From Yeosuana sp050300615 (lineage in GTDB: Bacteria; Bacteroidota; Bacteroidia; Flavobacteriales; Flavobacteriaceae): DNA of 64,000 nucleotides. The number at the start of each line of letters is the position of its first letter. Positions within the stretch are counted from its first letter, which is position 1. Made by a program: the position numbers and the translations under genes. The notes beneath the pieces are model-generated. The model saw only the letters and a program-made list of their open reading frames with translations. It did not search any database and was not told the origin of the DNA. Below, piece after piece: positions 37,751 through 46,147 of this stretch. Where the stretch lies: the NCBI GenBank assembly GCA_050300615.1, contig JBNKYB010000082.1, positions 1 through 64,000 on the forward strand. Reading direction: 5' to 3'.

Positions 37751-38123
37751 AACCTATTCTTTAATAATAACAATATTGTATTCATTAGCGTTAGCTACGG
37801 TTTGTCTTATAAAAGTAGATAAAATAGTTGAGGAAGTTCATATTCCAAATGTTGATAAAATTTTTCATTTTTCAGCCTATTTTGTTTTAGCAATTTTATG
37901 GTACATTACGTTATTTTTTCAGTTTAAAATAAATAAAAATAAAAGTATTATCTATGCTATTTGTTTTTCTGTTGTGTTTGGTATAATTATTGAGATATTA
38001 CAAGGGAGTATAACAACTAGCAGACAATCAGATATAAATGATGTATTTGCTAATACTCTAGGAGCGTTGTTGGCAACATTACTAATACACATAAAAAACA
38101 GAAACCTTATTAAAAAAATATAA
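37743..38123 (+). CDS. VanZ-like small membrane protein
   Basis: A 126-residue protein with four hydrophobic segments (about residues 6-22, 41-60, 72-90 and 105-118). The motifs DKIFHFSAYF, IEILQG, R-x-SDINDVFANTLGA fit the VanZ-like family. The founding VanZ gives low-level teicoplanin resistance; most members have no known role. The start is GTG at 37743, overlapping the gcvH stop by 8 bases, so it is likely translated by coupling. It is a conserved neighbour of sprA-gcvH in flavobacteria and could have an envelope function. Confidence 0.85.
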   Translation: MLKTYSLIITILYSLALATVCLIKVDKIVEEVHIPNVDKIFHFSAYFVLAILWYITLFFQFKINKNKSIIYAICFSVVFGIIIEILQGSITTSRQSDINDVFANTLGALLATLLIHIKNRNLIKKI

Positions 38124-38184
38124 AGACTTGTTTTTTTGATAAATAAATAGTTATTTTAGCAATCTACAAAAAACGATTAAAATT

Positions 38185-38904
38185 ATGGAACCTAAGAAAA
38201 ATCCTAAAGCAAATGTTGGACGTAATAGTTCACTGTATTTCGCAATTGGTTTAGCTTTAATGTTGTTTCTTACAAATTATGCGATCAATTACAAATCTTA
38301 TGATAAGTCTAATATCGATATAGGTCAAGTAAGTATGGATGCGTTAGAAGATGAGGAAGTTCCAATTACAGAACAATTACAAACTCCACCACCACCTCCA
38401 CCACCTCCAGCTGCTCCAGAGCAAATTGAGGTAGTTGAAGATGAAGTTGAGGTTGAAGAAACAGTTATAGAGTCTACAGAAGCTGATCAAGAGACAGAAA
38501 TTGCTGAAGTAGAAGATGTTGCTGTAGAAGAAGTAGAAGAAGATGTTGAAGTACCTTTTGCTGTTATTGAAAACGTACCAGTGTTTCCTGGTTGTGATAA
38601 AGGAGATAACAATGCAAAGAAAAAATGTATGTCTGAAAAAATCGCTGCTTTTGTAAATAAAAAATTCAACACTGATTTAGCTGGTGAATTAGGATTAACC
38701 GGAAGACAACGTATTAATGTAATATTCAAAATTGATAAATCTGGAAAAATTACAGGTATTCGCGCAAGAGCTCCACACCCAGCTCTAGAAAAAGAAGCGG
38801 CTCGTGTTATTGGGTTGCTTCCTCAAATGAAACCTGGAAAACAACGTGGTAAAGCTGTAACAGTTCCATATTCTTTACCTATTATATTCCAAGTACAAGA
38901 TTAA
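38185..38904 (+). CDS. TonB-family energy transducer 1
   Basis: A 239-residue protein with a single N-terminal membrane anchor (about residues 15-33), a proline run after residue 66, an acidic linker rich in VEE and EVE, and a C-terminal TonB domain (about 145-239). The domain opens with VPVFPGCDKGDNNAKKKCM and holds QRINVIFKIDKSGKI and the closing YSLPIIFQVQ. TonB proteins link the ExbBD motor to outer-membrane receptors. No exbBD lies nearby. A perfect terminator follows, so it is transcribed apart from the related gene downstream, with which it shares the C-terminal domain. Confidence 0.93.
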   Translation: MEPKKNPKANVGRNSSLYFAIGLALMLFLTNYAINYKSYDKSNIDIGQVSMDALEDEEVPITEQLQTPPPPPPPPAAPEQIEVVEDEVEVEETVIESTEADQETEIAEVEDVAVEEVEEDVEVPFAVIENVPVFPGCDKGDNNAKKKCMSEKIAAFVNKKFNTDLAGELGLTGRQRINVIFKIDKSGKITGIRARAPHPALEKEAARVIGLLPQMKPGKQRGKAVTVPYSLPIIFQVQD

Positions 38905-38940
38905 TTATCTTTCCTTTTAGTTAAGGAATAAACAAATATA

Positions 38941-38977
38941 AAATCCCGTTACATTTTTGTAACGGGATTTCTTTTTT
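38941..38977 (+). terminator. Intrinsic terminator after the first tonB gene
   Basis: AAATCCCGTTAC / GTAACGGGATTT is a perfect 12-base stem with a six-base loop, followed by CTTTTTT. Confidence 0.93.
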
Positions 38978-39029
38978 GGTACACTTATTGTGATTTTATA
39001 ATAATATTAACAGTTAATCTAAAATTATT

Positions 39030-39803
39030 ATGAGAATTCCAAAAAATCCTCACGAACTCATTCGCCAAAATGAGAAATCCGTGAAAAAATCACAAAAGCA
39101 TGATGCAAATTTACAAAAAAACACAATTCTTTATTTTCAAGTAGGATTGATTATTTGCTTATTGGCCGCTTATGCTTTATTTGAAATGAAATTTGAAACA
39201 ACTTTACAAAAAGCTTATGCTTGGACACCTAAAGATGAATCAACCTTATTTATCAATGTACCATTAATTAAGCCAGCTCAACCTGAAAAAGAAGAGGTGG
39301 TTAAAAAACAAATGGCCAGAGTTATTGATCCAAAGTTTGTTATTAAAGAAACACCTAAAATTTTCACTAAAGACCCAGTTGAAACAAAAACTCCTATTGC
39401 TCCTGAAAGAGTTCCTGAAGTTATTAAAATTCCGGAGGTTGAGAATGTGCCGTATATTCTTGTTGAGCAGGTACCTATTTATCCGGGATGTGAAAATGCG
39501 AAAGATAATAACGAACGGAAAAAATGCATGTCAGACAAAATAAATAAACTTGTGCAAAAAAAGTTTAACAGCAATATAGCCTCAGATTACGGTTTGTCTG
39601 GAATTCAAAGAATTAATGTGGAGTTTAAGATTGATAAAACAGGACATGTAACCGATATTAAAACAAGAGCGACACATCCAAAACTAGAAGAGGAAGCAGA
39701 GCGTGTAGTCAATATAATCCCTGATATGGAACCAGGAAAACAGAGAGATAAACCAGTGGGTGTTATTTATTCTTTGCCAATAGTTTTTAAAGTTCAAAAT
39801 TAA
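39030..39803 (+). CDS. TonB-family energy transducer 2
   Basis: A 257-residue protein of the same plan as the preceding gene: a basic N-terminal cytoplasmic stretch, one membrane helix (about residues 31-50), a linker rich in Pro, Lys and Glu (PEKEEVVKK, VPEVIKIPEVENVP), and a C-terminal TonB domain starting at VPIYPGCENAKDNNERKKCM. The C-terminal domain is clearly homologous to that of transducer 1, while the linker is basic rather than strongly acidic, which suggests a different partner or reach. The two genes look like an old tandem duplication. A weak hairpin follows its stop. Confidence 0.92.
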   Translation: MRIPKNPHELIRQNEKSVKKSQKHDANLQKNTILYFQVGLIICLLAAYALFEMKFETTLQKAYAWTPKDESTLFINVPLIKPAQPEKEEVVKKQMARVIDPKFVIKETPKIFTKDPVETKTPIAPERVPEVIKIPEVENVPYILVEQVPIYPGCENAKDNNERKKCMSDKINKLVQKKFNSNIASDYGLSGIQRINVEFKIDKTGHVTDIKTRATHPKLEEEAERVVNIIPDMEPGKQRDKPVGVIYSLPIVFKVQN

Positions 39804-39823
39804 TTTTAAATACTTCTTTATTG

Positions 39824-39866
39824 CTTTAAAGCCGTTGTCCTTAATATTAGGATTAACGGTTTTTTT
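39824..39866 (+). terminator. Probable terminator after the second tonB gene
   Basis: GCCGTTGTCCT pairs imperfectly with AGGATTAACGGT around a short AT loop, and a run of seven T follows. The stem is imperfect, so strength is uncertain. Confidence 0.6.
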
Positions 39867-39870
39867 AATG

Positions 39871-39899
39871 TTTGCATTCTTAAAAATATAGTATCTTTC
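39871..39899 (+). promoter_or_regulatory. Putative promoter of the remB-like gene
   Basis: TTTG (39871-39874), a 17-base spacer and TATCTTTC (39892-39899) come close to the Bacteroidota promoter form, with C in place of the final G. It lies 29 bases before the ATG. Confidence 0.4.
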
Positions 39900-39928
39900 T
39901 ACTTTCAAATAATTCTTATTATAATCCC

Positions 39929-42028
39929 ATGAAGAGATTCATTGTTCTACTTCTACTATTAGTTCAATATAACCTGTTTTCACAAGACAATTTTTTTAAT
40001 GAAAAGCCACCTATATTTCCTGCTTGTGAAAATGTGACTATAGAATCGCAGCAGAAGTGTTTTGACGAGAACGTGTTTCAACTTCTCTTCAGTAAGTTTA
40101 AGGTGCCTCAGCATGTATTAGAAGACAATTATAAAGGAGAGGTGGTTGTTCTTTTTGAAGTGGATACTACAGGGCAATTTAAAATTATCTATGTAGACGC
40201 CATGTATAATGATTTGAAAGCGGAAACACGACGTGTATTTTCAGAATTTCCAAAAATAAAGCCAGGAACCTACAATGGTAATCCTACCTTTAAACAATAT
40301 TCTATAGCTCTTAAAATTCCGTTGGAAGATGAAGCTGTTGAAACGAAAGATTTAAGACAGGAGAATGAGATTTCTAAAATCGAGAGGCAAGCAAAATTAG
40401 AATATGATGAAATCAATACTTCGATAAAATCATTTTCAAATAAGTCATATTCAAGTCAATTAAATATTCCGTTTACTCATGTAGACTATTCAAAGTTTGA
40501 TAGAAGTATGAATCTTGTTGGAACCAATAGTCATACAGCTTCAAAACCATTGATATATAATGATGTTTCAAAGTATTATGATTTTGAAGCAGAAACAAAA
40601 GCTTTAAAAAAGGAAACAAGTTCTTGGTTAGGAAGAAAACTTTGGAATGAGCATTTAGTACAAGTTGAAGCAAATGATTTTTGGTTTACAATCGACCCGA
40701 TTTTTGACTTAGAAGTAGGAAAAGACACAAATGCAGATTTTAGCACAACATACAATAACACACGAGGTCTTTTAGTGCAAGGTGGTTTAGGAAAGCACTT
40801 TAATTTTTATACAACGGTTTATGAAAGTCAAGGACGGTTTGCGCAGTATATAAATGATTATGCCGAAAGTTTAAAAGCTTTTGGGCCAGATCCAGCTATT
40901 GTTCCTGGTAGAGGTATAGGCAAGCGTTTTAAAACAGATTCGTATGATTATCCAGTTGCTGAAGCCTACTTATCGTATACGCCGGCTAAATTTATTAATA
41001 TCCAGTTAGGGCATGGAAAAAACTTTATTGGCGATGGCTATAGATCATTGTTTTTAAGTGATGTAGCGAGTCCGCATCCATTTTTAAAGTTGAACACATC
41101 TTTTTGGAAAATTAAATACACAAATACTTGGATGTGGCTAAGAGATGTAAGACCAGAAGCAACGGTTGATAAAGCTTTTTTAACCAAATATATGGCAAGC
41201 CATTATTTAAGTTGGAATGTATCAAAACGTTTGAACATAGGGTTGTTTGAATCTGTGTTATGGACTAACTCTAACGACAGAGGCTTTGATGTTAATTATT
41301 TAAATCCCATTATATTCTATAGAGCTATTGAGTTTGAAACAGGTCAAGGTGCAGGAAATGCTTTGCTTGGGGCTTCTGCAAAATACAAATGGAATGATAA
41401 TATAAATTTGTACAGTCAGTTTATTTTGGATGAATTTTCCTTGACCGATGTTACAGCAGGACAAAAAAGTTGGAAAAATAAGTTTGGGTATCAATTAGGG
41501 GTTAAATATTTCAATGCGTTTAAAGTTAATAATTTAATGTTGCAGTTTGAATATAATCGAGTTAGACCTTATACTTATTCGCATAACACCATTGTGTTAA
41601 ACTATGGGCATAGTAATCAATCTATGGCTCATCTTTGGGGTGCAAACTTTAGCGAAGCTATCCTTATAGGCAGATATCATTACAAACGATGGTTTGGTAA
41701 TGCAAAACTTATTTTAGGTGTTAGAGGTTTAGATTACAATGATGGCACCGATAATTTTAGTTACGGAGGCGATATCTATAGAGATTATAATGATAGACCT
41801 TTTGATACCGGTGTTAAAGTAGGTCAGGGTAATAAAACAAATACATTTTACGCAAATTTACAAGCTGGTTACCTTATAAATCCAGCTTCTAACTTAAAGA
41901 TATTTACAGATATAAACTTTAGAAACTTTAACCCAGAGGTTGAAACGGCTTCAGTTTTTAAAAGCGATACAGTTTGGTTTAATATTGGTTTAAGAACCGA
42001 TTTGTTTAACTGGTATTTTGATTTTTAG
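39929..42028 (+). CDS. remB: RemB-like gliding motility outer-membrane protein
   Basis: A 699-residue protein with a signal peptide (MKRFIVLLLLLVQYNLFSQ). Residues from about 25 to 130 form a TonB C-terminal-like domain (PIFPACENVTIESQQKCF, then VVVLFEVDTTGQFKIIY and FKQYSIALKIPL), related to that of the two preceding genes. The rest is a beta-rich barrel of the capsule-assembly Wzi type with many aromatic strands, ending in LFNWYFDF. Gene order sprA-gcvH-vanZ-tonB-remB is the one I know from Flavobacterium johnsoniae, where RemB has a part in motility on surfaces. The symbol is assigned from that order plus domain plan, without a search. It converges on the metallo-hydrolase gene with 5 bases between stops. 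Confidence 0.8.
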   Translation: MKRFIVLLLLLVQYNLFSQDNFFNEKPPIFPACENVTIESQQKCFDENVFQLLFSKFKVPQHVLEDNYKGEVVVLFEVDTTGQFKIIYVDAMYNDLKAETRRVFSEFPKIKPGTYNGNPTFKQYSIALKIPLEDEAVETKDLRQENEISKIERQAKLEYDEINTSIKSFSNKSYSSQLNIPFTHVDYSKFDRSMNLVGTNSHTASKPLIYNDVSKYYDFEAETKALKKETSSWLGRKLWNEHLVQVEANDFWFTIDPIFDLEVGKDTNADFSTTYNNTRGLLVQGGLGKHFNFYTTVYESQGRFAQYINDYAESLKAFGPDPAIVPGRGIGKRFKTDSYDYPVAEAYLSYTPAKFINIQLGHGKNFIGDGYRSLFLSDVASPHPFLKLNTSFWKIKYTNTWMWLRDVRPEATVDKAFLTKYMASHYLSWNVSKRLNIGLFESVLWTNSNDRGFDVNYLNPIIFYRAIEFETGQGAGNALLGASAKYKWNDNINLYSQFILDEFSLTDVTAGQKSWKNKFGYQLGVKYFNAFKVNNLMLQFEYNRVRPYTYSHNTIVLNYGHSNQSMAHLWGANFSEAILIGRYHYKRWFGNAKLILGVRGLDYNDGTDNFSYGGDIYRDYNDRPFDTGVKVGQGNKTNTFYANLQAGYLINPASNLKIFTDINFRNFNPEVETASVFKSDTVWFNIGLRTDLFNWYFDF

Positions 42029-42033
42029 TGACG

Positions 42034-42900
42034 TTATTCTTTCAGGCTCTTATAAAACGTTCTACGTATTTTTTCGCTATTTATAAATGCCCAACTATAT
42101 CCTAAATCGTCATAGGTCTTGGTAATAGTAGGGTTTGTAGCAACCTCGTTTTCAGTTTTTCCTAAAGCAATTTCAGCTAATACCTTAGACTTTAAATCTT
42201 CAAGCATAGTTAAGAAAAATTGATACTCTTTTTTAGTTCCTTGTGTACCATGGCCAGGAATAATTTTAGTTTCATCATCTACCAGAATTAAAGCATTTTT
42301 AACAGCTTCAATATAGCCATTAACACTTCCGCCAGAATCTAAATCAATATATGGATAGAGCTTATTAAAAAAAGTATCGCCTGTATGAAGAACATTGCTT
42401 TCAGGAAAATACAGTAAAGCATCACCATCGGTATGCGCATTATCAACATGAAAAATAAGAACGTCTTCACCGTTAATGTGAATATGTAATTTATCATTAA
42501 AAGTAATAATCGGCAATGCTTCTTTTGGTGTTTTAGGAGTAGAAGTGCTTAATCGTTGATAAACATTATCATGAGCAATAATTTTTGCTCCTTGTTTGGC
42601 TATGTTGTTATTGCCGCCTGTGTGGTCACCGTGCCAATGTGTATTTACTAAATACTGTATAGGTTTATCACTTAGTGTTCTAATGGCATCTAAAATTTTC
42701 GGGGTTAATCTTGCAAATTGGTCATCAATCATAAAAACGCCGTCATCACCAATGGAAAGCCCTATGTTTCCACCTTGTCCTGTAAGCATGTAAACATTGT
42801 CTGATAATTGTTGTGTTTTAATAACAACATCTTGGTTTTCCTGAGCATGTAATATAAGAATCGTTGAAAAAAATAAAAAAAGCGTTTTGAGTGTTTTCAT
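42034..42900 (-). CDS. Periplasmic MBL-fold metallo-hydrolase
   Basis: A 288-residue protein with a signal peptide (to LILHAQ). The zinc site THWHGDHTGG gives H88, H90, D92 and H93; further ligands are His in NAHTDGD, Asp in LHTGDTFF and His in IIPGHGTQG. An Asp rather than Cys at the second site separates it from class B1 beta-lactamases and points to a general hydrolase. Substrate unknown; quinoprotein-relay or lactonase relatives share this layout. It is a lone gene on the minus strand, its stop facing that of remB. Confidence 0.88.
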   Translation of the reverse strand: MKTLKTLFLFFSTILILHAQENQDVVIKTQQLSDNVYMLTGQGGNIGLSIGDDGVFMIDDQFARLTPKILDAIRTLSDKPIQYLVNTHWHGDHTGGNNNIAKQGAKIIAHDNVYQRLSTSTPKTPKEALPIITFNDKLHIHINGEDVLIFHVDNAHTDGDALLYFPESNVLHTGDTFFNKLYPYIDLDSGGSVNGYIEAVKNALILVDDETKIIPGHGTQGTKKEYQFFLTMLEDLKSKVLAEIALGKTENEVATNPTITKTYDDLGYSWAFINSEKIRRTFYKSLKE

Positions 42901-42980
42901 ATTTGAAGGAATATAAGATTTTAAAAATACAAAATCTTTTTACACAAGCTCTTAGTATAAAATTTTAGTATTAAAAAGAA

Positions 42981-43010
42981 TTGCTTAAATTCATTAATAA
43001 AGTATCTTTG
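42981..43010 (+). promoter_or_regulatory. Promoter of the heme O synthase/oxidase subunit III cluster
   Basis: TTG (42981-42983), a 19-base spacer and TATCTTTG (43003-43010) fit the Bacteroidota consensus exactly. It is placed 31 bases before the TTG start of ctaB. Confidence 0.7.
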
Positions 43011-43041
43011 CACTCGCATTAAAAAGCACTATTAAAAAATC

Positions 43042-43932
43042 TTGAGCAATTCAAATTCTTTATCGGTAAATTCTATCGTATCAGACTTTAAGGAAATCAC
43101 AAAAATGCGACTGGCAATAAGTGTGGTGTTTTCGTCACTTGCAGGCTATTTGTTAGGAGTAGATACCGTAGATTTAAGAACCTTAATTTTATTAGCCTTT
43201 GGGGGTTATTTTATGGTAGGCGCATCAAATGCTTACAATCAAATTATTGAAAAAGATTTAGATGCTTTAATGGATCGTACTAAAAACAGGCCTATTCCAG
43301 CAGGTAGGATGTCTGTTAATACCGCATTTGTTATTGCTTCAGTTTTTACTTTGTTAGGTATTATCATCCTTTATAATATCAATAAGCAAACCGCCATGTT
43401 TGGGGCGATTTCTATTTTTATATACACAAGTGTTTATACACCGTTAAAAACAAAAACACCATTGTCGGTGTTTGTAGGAGCTATACCAGGGGCTATCCCT
43501 TTTATGTTGGGTTGGGTGGCAGCAACGGATGATTTTGGGATTGAGCCAGGTACATTATTCGCTCTTCAATTTTTTTGGCAGTTTCCTCATTTTTGGTCTA
43601 TTGGTTGGTTTTTGTTTGAAGATTATAAAAAAGGAGGGTTTTTTATGTTGCCAACCGGAAAACAAGACAAAGGAACAGCTGTTCAAATAATTATGTATAC
43701 TATCTGGACTATTTTAGTTTCTATAATTCCTGTATTTGGCTTCACAGGTAAATTACATCTGTCAATACTATCTGCTAGTATTGTGTTTGTTTTAGGGTTA
43801 GGAATGCTTTTTTATGCTATTGAGTTGTTTAAGAAAATGACAACAAAAGCAGCTAAACAACTCATGTTGGCTAGTGTGTCTTACATTACACTTGTTCAAA
43901 TTGTTTACGTTATAGATAAATTTTTAAGATAA
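43042..43932 (+). CDS. ctaB: Protoheme IX farnesyltransferase (heme O synthase)
   Basis: A 296-residue UbiA-family membrane enzyme with nine predicted helices that attaches a farnesyl group to heme B to give heme O, the precursor of heme A. The Asp-rich motif NAYNQIIEKDLDALMDRT (N-x3-D-x3-D pattern) is complete, followed by KNRPIPAGRM; a second conserved loop, YTPLKTKTPLSVFVGAIPGA, is also present. The start is TTG at 43042, no better codon being in frame before the conserved TKMRLAISVVFSSLAG. It leads the second oxidase cluster, with the first subunit III gene 7 bases on. Heme A synthase is not in this window. Confidence 0.95.
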   Translation: MSNSNSLSVNSIVSDFKEITKMRLAISVVFSSLAGYLLGVDTVDLRTLILLAFGGYFMVGASNAYNQIIEKDLDALMDRTKNRPIPAGRMSVNTAFVIASVFTLLGIIILYNINKQTAMFGAISIFIYTSVYTPLKTKTPLSVFVGAIPGAIPFMLGWVAATDDFGIEPGTLFALQFFWQFPHFWSIGWFLFEDYKKGGFFMLPTGKQDKGTAVQIIMYTIWTILVSIIPVFGFTGKLHLSILSASIVFVLGLGMLFYAIELFKKMTTKAAKQLMLASVSYITLVQIVYVIDKFLR

Positions 43933-43939
43933 TATTATA

Positions 43940-44521
43940 ATGGATTTAACTCAAGGAACACAAGAAGAAAAAACCAGAAGAGCAAAAAAAATGATGCTTT
44001 GGTTTGGTATTATTTCTCTTATTATGTCTTTTGCAGCATGGACTAGTGCTTTTATTGTGAGTAGCTCAAGAACAGATTGGTTAAAAGATTTTCAGTTACC
44101 AAATTCATTTGCAATAAGTACAGTTATAATTATAATCAGTAGTATATCATTCTTGCTAGCAAAAAGGGCTTTAAAAAATGATAATAGAAGTATGACTACC
44201 TTATGGTTATTTGTTACTTTAATTTTAGGGGTTGCTTTTATTTACAATCAATTTAATGGGTTTCAACAAATTATTGATTTAGGGTATAATTTTACAGGGC
44301 CAACCAGTAATGTAACGATGTCTTACATTTATTTAATAGCCATGGTTCATATTTTACACGTTTTAGCTGGATTAATATGTTTATTGGTTGTAATTTATAA
44401 TCATTTTAAACAAAAGTATAAACCTGCGAGTATGCTTGGTTTTGAGCTAGCTTCTACATTTTGGCATTTTATTGATATACTTTGGATCTACCTATTTTTG
44501 TTTTTATATTTTGTTCGATAA
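43940..44521 (+). CDS. Cytochrome c oxidase subunit III-like protein, short form
   Basis: A 193-residue protein with five helices of the heme-copper oxidase subunit III family (ARRAKKMMLWFGIISLIMSFAAW style opening; ends FWHFIDILWIYLFLFLY, which is the classic subunit III finish). It starts 7 bases after ctaB. A second, longer subunit III gene follows, an arrangement usual in Bacteroidota, where the two may make up the equivalent of one seven-helix subunit or serve separate forms of the oxidase. Confidence 0.92.
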   Translation: MDLTQGTQEEKTRRAKKMMLWFGIISLIMSFAAWTSAFIVSSSRTDWLKDFQLPNSFAISTVIIIISSISFLLAKRALKNDNRSMTTLWLFVTLILGVAFIYNQFNGFQQIIDLGYNFTGPTSNVTMSYIYLIAMVHILHVLAGLICLLVVIYNHFKQKYKPASMLGFELASTFWHFIDILWIYLFLFLYFVR

Positions 44522-44620
44522 AAATTTTCAGTAGTTTTTATTATATTTCAGCTTAAAACTATTTTTTAGAGTGATTATTGAATTTTATACACGGATATTT
44601 CGCTAGAAAAATAAATTGAT

Positions 44621-44628
44621 TATTTTTG
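44621..44628 (+). promoter_or_regulatory. Putative -7 box before the long subunit III gene
   Basis: TATTTTTG matches TAnnTTTG and sits 28 bases before the ATG at 44657, in a 135-base gap with no other gene. The -33 region reads TTT rather than TTG. Confidence 0.45.
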
Positions 44629-44656
44629 TGCATCTTTTATTAAACAACCAATAAAT

Positions 44657-45637
44657 ATGAGTACTACAGTTGTAACTACTGGAACAGAAGGTAAAACTTG
44701 GGGTGGGGGTTCTAAACCTTTGCATGCGAGTTATGGTAAAATGATGATGTGGTTTTTCATTCTTTCTGATGCCTTAACATTCTCTGCATTTTTAGCAGCC
44801 TACGGGTTTTCAAGATTTAAGTTTATCGATTCTTGGCCGATTGCAGACGAGGTCTTTACGCACGTTCCATTTTTACATGGGGAAGAGTTGCCCATGTTTT
44901 ATGTGGCATTTATGACATTTATTTTGATTATGTCTTCTGTAACTATGGTTCTAGCTGTTGATGCAGGTCGTCATTTAAAAAAATCAAAAGTTACTTTATA
45001 CATGTTCTTGACCATTATAGGTGGTTTAATATTTGTAGGGTCTCAGGCTTGGGAATGGTCAACATTTATTAAAGGAAGTTATGGGGCAGTGCAAACAAAA
45101 GGAGGTAATATTTTACAGTTTGTTGATACTGATGGGCATAGAGTAGCTTTAAGTGATTTTGTTGTTCCTACACCTGTAGAAAACACAAAACATGAGGATG
45201 TAAACGGATTGGTTTCTGTTAGTCAAGGTACAGATCCTACCTATACTGTACAAAATGTTGTTAAGGGATTGGAAGCTCATGATAATATTTTAGTAAAAAC
45301 ACAATTTTTAAACGAGCAGGGTCATCCAATAGTTTTATCAAGAGATGAATCTTTAAGAAAAATAAAATCTGAAGCTAAACATGTTGTGGAAGGAGCCAAC
45401 TTACATGTTAACGAATATGGATCTCCATTATTTGCAGATTTCTTCTTTTTTATAACAGGTTTCCATGGCTTTCACGTGTTTTCAGGAGTTGTAATTAACA
45501 TTATTATTTTCTTTAATGTTATTTTAGGTACTTATGAAAAACGAAAAAGTTATGAAATGGTTGAGAAAGTTGGTTTATACTGGCACTTTGTAGATTTAGT
45601 TTGGGTATTTGTTTTTACTTTCTTCTACCTAGTTTAA
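44657..45637 (+). CDS. Cytochrome c oxidase subunit III, long form with hydrophilic insertion
   Basis: A 326-residue subunit III. The first helices (KMMMWFFILSDALTFSAFLAAYG onward) and the last (FHGFHVFSGVVINIIIFFNV, then YWHFVDLVWVFVFTFFY) are standard. Between them, from about residue 135 to 250, lies a hydrophilic stretch of over 100 residues (from GSYGAVQTKGG to ANLHVNEYGSPLFAD) that classical subunit III lacks. It has no membrane character and should face the periplasm. Insertions here are common in Bacteroidota as I recall. The gene is followed 18 bases later by subunit IV. Confidence 0.93.
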   Translation: MSTTVVTTGTEGKTWGGGSKPLHASYGKMMMWFFILSDALTFSAFLAAYGFSRFKFIDSWPIADEVFTHVPFLHGEELPMFYVAFMTFILIMSSVTMVLAVDAGRHLKKSKVTLYMFLTIIGGLIFVGSQAWEWSTFIKGSYGAVQTKGGNILQFVDTDGHRVALSDFVVPTPVENTKHEDVNGLVSVSQGTDPTYTVQNVVKGLEAHDNILVKTQFLNEQGHPIVLSRDESLRKIKSEAKHVVEGANLHVNEYGSPLFADFFFFITGFHGFHVFSGVVINIIIFFNVILGTYEKRKSYEMVEKVGLYWHFVDLVWVFVFTFFYLV

Positions 45638-45655
45638 TTGATAATATAATTGAAA

Positions 45656-46036
45656 ATGGCACACGAGCATAAATTAGAAATATTTAGAGGTTTAGTTAAG
45701 TTTAAATCCAATACTCAAAAAATTTGGGGAGTTTTAGTGTTTTTATCACTAATTACAACTGTTGAAGTTATTTTAGGTATTTACAAGCCAGAATCAATGA
45801 TGGGGCATTTTTTAGGAATGAAACTTCTAAACTGGGCATTCATTTTATTAACTATAGTTAAAGCATATTATATTACATGGGATTTTATGCACATGAGAGA
45901 TGAAACTTCTAGTTTAAAACGTATGGTTGTATGGACAGCTATATTTTTAATACTATATTTATTATTTATCTTATTGCATGAAGGCGGATATATTTTTGAT
46001 GTATACGACAAAGGATATATTAAAAGAGATTTTTAA
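45656..46036 (+). CDS. Cytochrome c oxidase subunit IV-like protein
   Basis: A 126-residue protein with three helices (about residues 20-38, 52-75 and 86-110) of the bacterial subunit IV (COX4_pro/CtaF-like) kind: KIWGVLVFLSLITTVEVILG, then NWAFILLTIVKAYYITWDFMHM. It stabilises the oxidase and has no metal site. The start is ATG at 45656; a TTG two codons upstream is an alternative. It is followed by a terminator. Confidence 0.9.
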   Translation: MAHEHKLEIFRGLVKFKSNTQKIWGVLVFLSLITTVEVILGIYKPESMMGHFLGMKLLNWAFILLTIVKAYYITWDFMHMRDETSSLKRMVVWTAIFLILYLLFILLHEGGYIFDVYDKGYIKRDF

Positions 46037-46077
46037 AATATATAAATCTCATTAATACTTTGTTAAAAGATAAAATC

Positions 46078-46104
46078 AAGGTGGTTTATTAAACCACCTT
46101 TTTC
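46078..46104 (+). terminator. Intrinsic terminator after oxidase subunit IV
   Basis: AAGGTGGTTT / AAACCACCTT is a perfect ten-base stem around ATT, followed by TTT. A -7 promoter box begins right after it. Confidence 0.9.
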
Positions 46105-46112
46105 TATTTTTG
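46105..46112 (+). promoter_or_regulatory. Putative -7 box of the SCO gene group
   Basis: TATTTTTG fits TAnnTTTG and starts one base after the terminator above; its -33 region would lie within the terminator stem. It is 35 bases before the GTG start at 46148. Confidence 0.5.
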
Positions 46113-46147
46113 CACTTTATTAGAGATTATAAATTAATCAGATTTAA

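Noticed and set aside
42915..42938. Perfect inverted repeat AAGATTTT/AAAATCTT upstream of the metallo-hydrolase gene
   Set aside because: It is AT-only apart from one pair per arm and there is no gene for it to terminate on the plus strand; chance is a sufficient explanation in such AT-rich DNA.
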